From: Alteromonadaceae bacterium Bs31
GTDB taxonomy: Bacteria > Pseudomonadota > Gammaproteobacteria > Pseudomonadales > Cellvibrionaceae
Length of the DNA stretch: 33,800 nucleotides
Assembly: GCA_900177435.1 (NCBI GenBank)
Contig: FXAI01000011.1
Span: forward strand, 96,658-130,457
Direction: 5' to 3'
Position 1 is the stretch's first letter; each line of letters starts with the position of its first letter. Of this stretch, positions 26,048-32,754 are shown piece by piece. The notes beneath the pieces were generated by a model that did no database searches, was not told the origin of the DNA, and saw only the letters and a program-made list of their open reading frames with translations. The position numbers were made by a program, and so were the translations under genes.

Positions 26048-26532
26048 TTTTTTTGACAACGGGTACACAGCTTCCCTTTGATCGTCTTGTAGAGGCTCTT
26101 GATCGTTGGGCTGAGGTAAACAAAGAGTGTCCGGTGTTTGGGCAAATTGGCCCAGGTAGTTACAAGCCTAGGCACTTTACGTTTACGCAGTGGTTAAGTC
26201 CAAGTGAATACGCAGAGCATTTTTCTAAAGCGCGCATTGTGGTTAGCCATGTGGGTATGGGCACCATTATTTCCGGGTTGGAAGCGGGAAAACCCTTGGT
26301 ATTAATGCCCAGGTTGGCGAGTTTGGGGGAGCACAGGAATGACCATCAGTTGGGTTCTGCGGAAAAGTTTTCCCATCACGCCAGTATCGATATCGTACAG
26401 GACCATGCTGCGCTTTGTGAAAAGCTAAGTATTCGCAGGCAGCAGCTAGAGTCCTCGGGGGTTGAAAGTGTTTCTTTGGAGACCTCCCCGCAACTGATCG
26501 AGAAAATTCAACAATTTATTGAAGGGTCTTGA
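26044..26532 (+). CDS. Alg13-like catalytic subunit of a split glycosyltransferase (PssE type)
   Basis: The 162-residue product begins MIFLTTGTQLPFDRLVEALD and carries the UDP-sugar-binding segment SHVGMGTIISGLEAGKPLVLMPR followed by GEHRNDHQL, typical of the C-terminal half of GT-B family 28 enzymes and of Alg13/PssE. It is expected to form a heterodimer with the Alg14-like protein encoded immediately upstream, and the 4-bp overlap would help equal production. Together they add one sugar to the growing EPS unit; the sugar is unknown. Confidence 0.9.
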   Translation: MIFLTTGTQLPFDRLVEALDRWAEVNKECPVFGQIGPGSYKPRHFTFTQWLSPSEYAEHFSKARIVVSHVGMGTIISGLEAGKPLVLMPRLASLGEHRNDHQLGSAEKFSHHASIDIVQDHAALCEKLSIRRQQLESSGVESVSLETSPQLIEKIQQFIEGS

Positions 26533-28094
26533 TTTTGACTGTTGCGTGGCGGGATAGAGTGTTACAACGAAGGCAAACTCCTTTTTCCTTGCTGGCCATA
26601 TTTTTTGTTTTTCTTACCTTTGTATTTAGTCCGGCGCTTTTTAAGCTATTGCTTTTCTGGCTAGATTCTGAAGAGTATGGGCATGGCTTGCTCATTATGG
26701 GTTTGGCTGTTTTTACCTTTATTCAGCGCCGGGACTTTATTTCCCGTATAGATTCCAAGCCCTCCGTGCTTGGCTCTGGTTTGTTAATTTTTGCCATGCT
26801 GTTATATGCCGCCAGTATCTTTGCCGATATACAGATGGGGAAATACTATGCGTTTATAGTTGCGCTTTTTGGCTGGGTACTTGTCGTGGGTGGTTTCGTG
26901 TTACTCAGGCCTATGCTGTTCCCTCTTAGTCTTGTTTTTCTTTCTATTCCCCTTCCCTACCTAGTTACCCGAATCCTTACGCAAAAACTACAGTTACTCT
27001 CTTCCGATTTGGGTGTGTACTTGATTCGCTTGATGGGTCTGCCGGTGCTACAAAATGGCAATGTAATTGATATGGGCAGCTTTGTTATGCTGGTGGAAGA
27101 AGCTTGCTCTGGACTGAGGTACTTGTTGCCATTGATGGGTATTGGCTGGATTGCTGCCTATTCCTATCGTGGTAACTATGCAACCCGTGCAATCATCTTT
27201 GCCTCTACCATCCCCATTACGGTGTTGATGAACAGTGCGCGTATTGCTGTTACCGGTTTGTTAATCAAGTACGTGGGCTCAGATGCAGCTGAAGGATTTA
27301 TTCATGACTTTGAAGGCTGGATAGTTTTTCTATGCGCTTGCATTTTCTTTTACCTGTTTATTGAATTGATTACCTGGATAACAAAAGGCAAGCCCGGCGC
27401 GAGCAAGCATTTCATTTTACACCACACGCGCCATTCCAATAATCCGGTAAAGCATGTTTTGTGGGCGGGGCGGCACTTCGCGCACATGGTCGTTGTGACT
27501 ATATTGGCGGCCATAATTTATTCCGCCTCCTACTTGCGGCCATCGGAACCAATTGAGCGCTTAAGCTTTAACGATTTTCCCTTGCGTATCGATGATATGG
27601 AGTTTTTTCCCGATGTGCTATCTCCGGAAGTTCTTAATGTTTTGAAGGCGGATGACTATTTCATAGGAGATTTTATTCGCCGCTCCAAGGCGCCCATAAA
27701 TTTGTATATGGCTTACTACGCCAAGCAGAAGGAGGGTAGCGTAATACACTCTCCCAAAGACTGCCTGCCCTCAGCCGGCTGGGTAATTGAGACGCAAAGT
27801 ATTGTTGATCTTGAACCACTTGGTATGGAAGGCAGTGCAGTTCGCTCCGTTATTGAGCGAGGAGGTGAACGATTAATGGTGTTCTATTGGGTAAATCAGC
27901 AGAGCAGTAATTATTCGAACGAGTTAGCGGCAAGGTCTGCTCTATTGTGGCGAGCCTTGGTGTACAGCAGAACGGATGGGACTCTGGTTAGGGTCTACAC
28001 TGAAATTGAACAAGGTGAATACGAGGCTGAGCAGCGTTTGAGGAAGTTTATTCAAGCGCTTAACGGCGAGTTTCCTCACTATTTACCACAATAA
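26529..28094 (+). CDS. Exosortase fused to an EpsI domain
   Basis: Exosortases are polytopic inner-membrane transpeptidase-like cysteine proteases that act on PEP-CTERM proteins. About eight hydrophobic segments fill residues 18-285. The catalytic trio is present: Cys193 in EEACSGLRYL, Arg238 in NSARI and His259 in FIHDFEGW. Residues about 315-521 form the EpsI domain with the family signature IHSPKDCLPSAGW. A fused length of 521 fits both XrtA and XrtD types. The EPS context and PrsT neighbour favour XrtA, while the VPLP form of the two local substrates recalls VPLPA-CTERM/XrtD systems. The start is uncertain: TTG 26529 overlaps the previous stop, and TTG 26535 is better spaced from GAAGG. 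Confidence 0.92.
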   Translation: MILTVAWRDRVLQRRQTPFSLLAIFFVFLTFVFSPALFKLLLFWLDSEEYGHGLLIMGLAVFTFIQRRDFISRIDSKPSVLGSGLLIFAMLLYAASIFADIQMGKYYAFIVALFGWVLVVGGFVLLRPMLFPLSLVFLSIPLPYLVTRILTQKLQLLSSDLGVYLIRLMGLPVLQNGNVIDMGSFVMLVEEACSGLRYLLPLMGIGWIAAYSYRGNYATRAIIFASTIPITVLMNSARIAVTGLLIKYVGSDAAEGFIHDFEGWIVFLCACIFFYLFIELITWITKGKPGASKHFILHHTRHSNNPVKHVLWAGRHFAHMVVVTILAAIIYSASYLRPSEPIERLSFNDFPLRIDDMEFFPDVLSPEVLNVLKADDYFIGDFIRRSKAPINLYMAYYAKQKEGSVIHSPKDCLPSAGWVIETQSIVDLEPLGMEGSAVRSVIERGGERLMVFYWVNQQSSNYSNELAARSALLWRALVYSRTDGTLVRVYTEIEQGEYEAEQRLRKFIQALNGEFPHYLPQ

Positions 28095-28112
28095 TTTACA
28101 ACAGGCTTAATC

Positions 28113-30518
28113 ATGCGTTTTAAAAAAAATGTGGTCGCAATTTTCCTTATTACTAGCCTAATAAGCATCTTGTCCGCCTGCTCGAGAGACAGCGGAAACG
28201 CACAAGATTTTGTGGCCAGTGGCGATCGCTATTACGCTGCGGGAGATATTGAGGCAGCAGCACTTGAATATAATAATGCGCTTCGGGTTGATGAGAAAAG
28301 CGTCGATGCACTTATGGGGCTGGTTAATGTACTTGAGCGTAAAAAACGCTGGGGCCGCTTGGAGAGATACCTGAAGAGAGCCCTGGAAATTGCTCCAGAC
28401 TACACGCCAGCAAAAATAAGGTTGGCCTATCTTCATATCGCTACCGGACGTTTGGATTCGGCTATGGAGATCAGTCAGCAGCTAAGTGCATCCTCCCCTG
28501 ATGAGCTGGGTGTAAAACTGGTTAATGCCGCTGTTTTTCTGCAAATTGGTGAGCGAGAAAAAGCCATTGAAATTTTGCGGGATGTTAAATCCACTAATCC
28601 CGAGAACATCGACGCAACAGTGCTACTGGCCAGCGACGCAATTCAGAATGAACGCTTCAGCGAAGCTCTGGAAATTCTCGACCAGGGTTTACAGCAGAAC
28701 CCTGAAAGTCAGTTATTAAGTTTGATTCAGGTGGATGTGCTTAGCAAAGCGGGGAAAGTTGAAGAGGTTGTATCTGTTATTGAGAGGCTAATCAAACTAT
28801 ACCCCGAGAGCGAGAGCTACCCAGAGGCGTTGGCACAGCATTATCTCCATCGAGGCGAAGCGCAGCGAGCTTTGGCAACCTTGGAGCAGGCTGTTACGCG
28901 TATTGAGTCGGAGGTGCTGCTATTTTCGATTATCGATATTCTTTATTCCCAGGAGGGAGGCGATGTCGCGGAGGCTCGATTACGAGCTTATATTCAACAA
29001 TATCCCGGCCTGCCTGAATTACAGTTTGCATTGGTGGATATTTTATTAAATTCCGACCGTCAGGCTGAGGCGCAAAAAGAGCTTGATAGTATTATCGCGG
29101 CAGGGAAAGACAATAATGCGTTGAGAATAAAGGGCTTAAATAAAAAGGCCCGCATACATGTGAGCCTGGGTGAAGCCACCGTTGCTGAGAGAATTGTTGA
29201 TCAAGTGCTTGCTTTGGACGGCTCGGACGCTTCGTCGCTGGCAACCAAGGCATCTCTCCTGCTCGCTCGCGGGGAAACTGCAGATGCTGTTAAAGCCCTT
29301 CGCTTGGGGCTCAGGCGACAACCCGATTCAGCGGAGCTCTTGCTTGGCCTTGCAAAGGCTCACGAAATGGAGGAACAACTACAGCTTGCGCGTGAATACT
29401 ATCAGCGAGCTTTGGACGCGGTGCCAATGGAAGCCGGGTCAAATAGAAATAAAGTGCTATTGTCCTATGCACTTTTTATGGAAAAGCAGGGTAACTATAC
29501 GAGGGCAAGAGACTTAATAAAACCTGCAGTGGCTCAAGGTACGGCTTCTGAACAGATGTTGAAAATCTACGCACGTATCAACTTGCGCCTGGGAGATTGG
29601 AAGGAAGCAGAGCGATCGGCAGATATCCTTGCCGACAGTGGTAGTAAGGCCGATGTTGTTGCGCATATACGCAGTCTAAGCAATATCGGAAAAAAAGATG
29701 CAGATGCTGCCATCAGCTCTTTACATGAGTTTTATTCTGCAGCGCCTGATGCTTTTCGGCCTATGGCTATGCTGGTCAATACTTATTTAAGTATTGGCAA
29801 GGTGCTTGAGGCGAAACTGTTTGTTAATAATATCCTTACAGCAAACCCAAATAACATTTATGCCTATATGCTCAAGGGCTCGATATCCTCGTACGAGCGA
29901 GATTGGAGTGGCGCTGAAAGCGCTTATCGCAGAGTACTTGCGCTTGAGCCTGGCAATAAAAAAGGGCATGAAGCGCTTATTAGCACGCTGCTTCGGGCTG
30001 GGAAACTGGAAAAGGCTAAACTGGCATCGTTGACCGCCAGAAAGGCGTTTCCCGAAGACGTTGTAGTTGCAGTGCTTCACGCCACGGTCGAAGAAAGAGT
30101 GGGTGATTCAGATGCGGCAATCGCAATATATGAGCTCTTATACGAGCAAGACCCGGAGCTTGATGTGGTGGTTAACAATCTCGCTGCATTGTTGCATCGA
30201 AAAGGCGGTGCGCAGAACATCGATCGTGCTGGGAAACTGGCTGAACGCTTTAGCGACACCAATGTCCCCCATTTCGCTGATACCTTGGGTTGGATTTACG
30301 TCTCTCAAGAGAAGTTCGACAAAGCTATAGCACTGTTGACCAAAGCAGACAAAGGCTTGCCAGGCAATGTTGAAATTAGGTACCACCTTGCCAAGGCCTT
30401 GCACGGTGCTGGTTGGGGTCAGAGAGCGAAGGACACGCTCGATACCGTAGCTGATCAGTTAGATGGTTTGAGCGCCTCGTGGGCTGAAGATGCGCGAAAA
30501 CTGCACAGTAGCTTATAG
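28113..30518 (+). CDS. prsT: PEP-CTERM system TPR-repeat lipoprotein PrsT
   Basis: The 801-residue lipoprotein has lipobox LSAC with Cys23, then an almost continuous run of TPR-like helical pairs across residues 30-790 (for example YYAAGDIEAAALEYNNALRV, KAIEILRDVKSTNPENIDA, YYQRALDAVPMEAGSN, GAESAYRRVLALEPGNKKG). Its length, lipid anchor and position behind an exosortase/EpsI gene match the PrsT family (TIGR02917). PrsT is thought to support export or surface delivery of the polysaccharide or of PEP-CTERM proteins; its exact role is not settled. The gene follows xrt by 18 bp and probably closes the rfbA-led operon, since a separate promoter and terminator surround the next small gene. Confidence 0.92.
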   Translation: MRFKKNVVAIFLITSLISILSACSRDSGNAQDFVASGDRYYAAGDIEAAALEYNNALRVDEKSVDALMGLVNVLERKKRWGRLERYLKRALEIAPDYTPAKIRLAYLHIATGRLDSAMEISQQLSASSPDELGVKLVNAAVFLQIGEREKAIEILRDVKSTNPENIDATVLLASDAIQNERFSEALEILDQGLQQNPESQLLSLIQVDVLSKAGKVEEVVSVIERLIKLYPESESYPEALAQHYLHRGEAQRALATLEQAVTRIESEVLLFSIIDILYSQEGGDVAEARLRAYIQQYPGLPELQFALVDILLNSDRQAEAQKELDSIIAAGKDNNALRIKGLNKKARIHVSLGEATVAERIVDQVLALDGSDASSLATKASLLLARGETADAVKALRLGLRRQPDSAELLLGLAKAHEMEEQLQLAREYYQRALDAVPMEAGSNRNKVLLSYALFMEKQGNYTRARDLIKPAVAQGTASEQMLKIYARINLRLGDWKEAERSADILADSGSKADVVAHIRSLSNIGKKDADAAISSLHEFYSAAPDAFRPMAMLVNTYLSIGKVLEAKLFVNNILTANPNNIYAYMLKGSISSYERDWSGAESAYRRVLALEPGNKKGHEALISTLLRAGKLEKAKLASLTARKAFPEDVVVAVLHATVEERVGDSDAAIAIYELLYEQDPELDVVVNNLAALLHRKGGAQNIDRAGKLAERFSDTNVPHFADTLGWIYVSQEKFDKAIALLTKADKGLPGNVEIRYHLAKALHGAGWGQRAKDTLDTVADQLDGLSASWAEDARKLHSSL

Positions 30519-30558
30519 GCAGGGCGCATGGATCTTTTGCGGTGCAGTAATAACCGTC

Positions 30559-30578
30559 GAAATTTTTAACGCCATGAT
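30559..30578 (+). promoter_or_regulatory. Second copy of the candidate upstream activator element
   Basis: It reads GAAATTTTTA, 5 nt, ATGAT, identical at the 15 defined bases to the element at 19728-19747 and in the same orientation relative to its gene. Here it begins 159 bp upstream of the -24 motif, versus 77 bp in the other copy. The 82-bp difference is close to a whole number of helical turns. Both distances suit sigma-54 enhancer sites. Confidence 0.4.
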
Positions 30579-30717
30579 GCTCCTAAATCGTGCGAATTGA
30601 TAAAATCGTAAGAATAGGCGTCATATGTCGCTTGATTTAATCTTCCAGAGCGCATCCTTATCGCTAGAATCACCAAGGAGACGCTAAATTCAACGTGCTG
30701 CAACGCGGAAACTTTGT

Positions 30718-30733
30718 TGGCCCGACAATTGCT
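30718..30733 (+). promoter_or_regulatory. Sigma-54-type (-24/-12) promoter for the mini PEP-CTERM gene
   Basis: TGGCCCGACAATTGCT differs from TGGCACG-N4-TTGCW at one base and keeps GG-N10-GC exactly. The predicted start near 30744 leaves a leader of about 81 nt to the GTG at 30825, similar to the 77 nt in front of the other PEP-CTERM gene. Confidence 0.7.
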
Positions 30734-30824
30734 TATCTTCTTTGCCCTTCCTGCTTGCTCATGATGAGCGTGATGTTGGGGGCATCGTTTCCAGGAATTA
30801 GTGAATACCTCTAGGGGGTTCTTT

Positions 30825-31019
30825 GTGAAGTTAGTTAAGCAGTTAATTTTAATGGTCGTAGTTATAGCCTTGTCTGCCGGGGCATACGCATTGATGTTTG
30901 TTGAGGAAGCTGAAGCAGCTTCACAAGCAAATAGCATGTCTGTGCCGCTTCCAGTTGCAGCCTTTGCGCTTGGCTTTGTGTTGCTTTTGTTGGGTAGTGC
31001 CAAGAAAGGGGCAAAGTAA
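30825..31019 (+). CDS. Mini PEP-CTERM-like protein (64 aa)
   Basis: I chose GTG 30825 because an AGGGGG ribosome site (about 30813-30818) precedes it at 6 nt; the frame is also open from GTG 30801, which would give 72 aa. The protein has a basic N-terminus and a hydrophobic stretch (residues 7-25), a possible signal peptidase site at AEA-A (residue 31), eight or so residues, then VPLP (40-43), a second hydrophobic stretch (44-57) and a basic tail SAKKGAK. It is thus little more than a signal peptide joined to an exosortase sorting signal. It has its own sigma-54-like promoter and terminator, between prsT and the chain-length gene. I know of no characterised function. It might be a small lipoprotein-like cofactor or a sorting decoy, but this is inference. 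Confidence 0.75.
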   Translation: MKLVKQLILMVVVIALSAGAYALMFVEEAEAASQANSMSVPLPVAAFALGFVLLLLGSAKKGAK

Positions 31020-31056
31020 GGGTCGAAAATATTAACAATAATAAAGAATCCATTAT

Positions 31057-31083
31057 AAAAAGGGGGCGGTAAGCCCCCTTTTT
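31057..31083 (+). terminator. Terminator after the mini PEP-CTERM gene
   Basis: AAAAAGGGGGC (31057-31067) pairs with GCCCCCTTTTT (31073-31083) over a GGTAA loop, 38 nt after the stop of the small gene. It makes the small gene a likely one-gene transcript and implies that the downstream wzz-type gene has a separate promoter or relies on read-through. Confidence 0.9.
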
Positions 31084-31134
31084 GATGTAACCTACGCTGC
31101 GACAAATCATGCTGGAAACCGAAGGAAAGTAACT

Positions 31135-32736
31135 GTGTACGGCGAAGAAGAGAATGAACAACCGTCCATTACCCCAAATTTTATCCCTGCGCTTCTGCGC
31201 TATAAGTGGTACATCGTTTTAACCGCCATTCCTCTGGCGATTATCTCTGCCGTTATCGTAATCTCTTTACCCCCTGTCTATCGTTCAGAAGGCATGGTAA
31301 TGGTTGAGACACAGAAGATTCCAAAGGAGCTTGTGCAAACAACGGTAACCACCGCTGCAAAAGAACGAATCGATATTATCAAGCAGCGTGTAATGACACG
31401 TGACAAGCTTATAAGTGTGATAAAGAAATTTGACTACTTTGAGCTAGACGAAAACTCCCCCATCAAAGCTGGTCAAGTTGTTGGCAGCGTGCGCCGTGCG
31501 ATCAATGTCAATGTCATAACCTCCCGCTCTTCTCGACGTGGTCCACAAAATGCCATCGCCTTTCAGGTGTCATTTGATTCGCGCAGCCCTGCTATTGCTC
31601 ATGCTATGGCGAATGAATTGGTTACTATGTTTTTGAGTGAAAACATTAAGGTGCGTACCCAGTTTGCGAGTGAAACTACTGAGTTTTTACGAAATGAAGC
31701 CGCAAAAATCAAGCAAGAACTAGATACTATTGAGGCGGCTGTTGCGGAGTTCAAATTAAAAAATAAGGACTCCCTGCCTGAGCATCTATCGTTGATGAAC
31801 GAGATGCGAACCAATTCAATTTACCGCCTGGATACACTTAATCGGGATATCCGTCTTACAGAGGATCAGCTTGAAGTTCTTAGGGCTCAGTTGTCTATCT
31901 ATGGCGATAATAACTCGAAGGGTGGGGATGAAGCACTGGCAAAGGCGCCTCCTTCAGAAAAACTCTCACGCTTGCGCGCACGATATCGAGAGCTGTCTCT
32001 AACCTACCGGCCCGAGTATCCGGACCTGGTTGCTTTGCGTGAGCAGATTGACCTGCTGGAAACCGCTGCAGCTGCAGAGGTGAGCGAGCCGGCGTTGTCC
32101 TCTGGCAGTGGAGAGAACCAGCCGGCTCAGAAAAGGGTGAAAGGCTTAGCAGTTGAATTGTCAAATCTAAGGCTAGATAAAAAAGAGTTAGAGGCGGAGA
32201 TTGCAAAGTTAGAGGAGCGGATTATTAAGGTGCCTCTTGTGGAGAGGGGCTTGATTGATCTCAACCGTGGTTATCGCACCAGGCTGAACCAATATAATGC
32301 GATTACCTCCAAAATTATGGATGCATCTATGGCTGAGAGCCTTGAATTGAGTTTGCAGGCTGAAAAGTTCTCGATTCTCGAGCCGCCAATGTTGCCTCGC
32401 GTGCCGGTAGCACCTGATCGCGTAATATTGCTTGCTGCGGGTTTGGCGTTTTCTCTTGGCTTTCCAATTATGATCGCGTTGGGTTTGGGTTTTCTCGATA
32501 AAACGATTCGCAACCCGAAAGATTTACAAAAAATTGTAGGTGAATTACCCGTTGTTTCGATTGCCTTTATTCAGGATGAATATAAAAATGAACGCGAAAG
32601 GGGGCGGATTCGCCTCTGGTTTGTAGTGGCCGCAATCGCCTTTCTGATTGTATCTCTAATGGTGCATTTTCTTGTGATGCCAATCGATCAAATCGCTGAA
32701 AGAGCTTTGGCGAGATTCGGGATTTTTATTTACTAA
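31135..32736 (+). CDS. Polysaccharide chain-length determinant of the exosortase-type EPS system (Wzz/PCP)
   Basis: The 533-residue inner-membrane protein starts at GTG 31135 with AAGGA upstream. TM1 lies at about 25-45 and is followed by the Wzz-type periplasmic start SLPPVYRSEGMVMVE. The middle (about 175-390) is a long predicted coiled coil with RARYRELSLTYRPEYPDLVALREQI. A proline-rich segment, LEPPMLPRVPVAPDR, precedes TM2 at about 428-450, and another helix follows near 495-515. Length and layout match the PEP-CTERM/exosortase chain-length family (TIGR03007). No tyrosine-kinase domain is fused, so a separate kinase would be expected nearby but is not seen in the window. It controls the length of the exported polymer. 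Confidence 0.9.
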   Translation: MYGEEENEQPSITPNFIPALLRYKWYIVLTAIPLAIISAVIVISLPPVYRSEGMVMVETQKIPKELVQTTVTTAAKERIDIIKQRVMTRDKLISVIKKFDYFELDENSPIKAGQVVGSVRRAINVNVITSRSSRRGPQNAIAFQVSFDSRSPAIAHAMANELVTMFLSENIKVRTQFASETTEFLRNEAAKIKQELDTIEAAVAEFKLKNKDSLPEHLSLMNEMRTNSIYRLDTLNRDIRLTEDQLEVLRAQLSIYGDNNSKGGDEALAKAPPSEKLSRLRARYRELSLTYRPEYPDLVALREQIDLLETAAAAEVSEPALSSGSGENQPAQKRVKGLAVELSNLRLDKKELEAEIAKLEERIIKVPLVERGLIDLNRGYRTRLNQYNAITSKIMDASMAESLELSLQAEKFSILEPPMLPRVPVAPDRVILLAAGLAFSLGFPIMIALGLGFLDKTIRNPKDLQKIVGELPVVSIAFIQDEYKNERERGRIRLWFVVAAIAFLIVSLMVHFLVMPIDQIAERALARFGIFIY

Positions 32737-32754
32737 GCCAAGGGCGCAAAAAAA

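Noticed and set aside
30566-31105. 179-aa minus-strand open frame opposite the mini PEP-CTERM gene
   Set aside because: It covers a terminator and the sigma-54 region, shows no family features or ribosome site, and the plus-strand frame has clear signal-peptide and sorting-signal logic.
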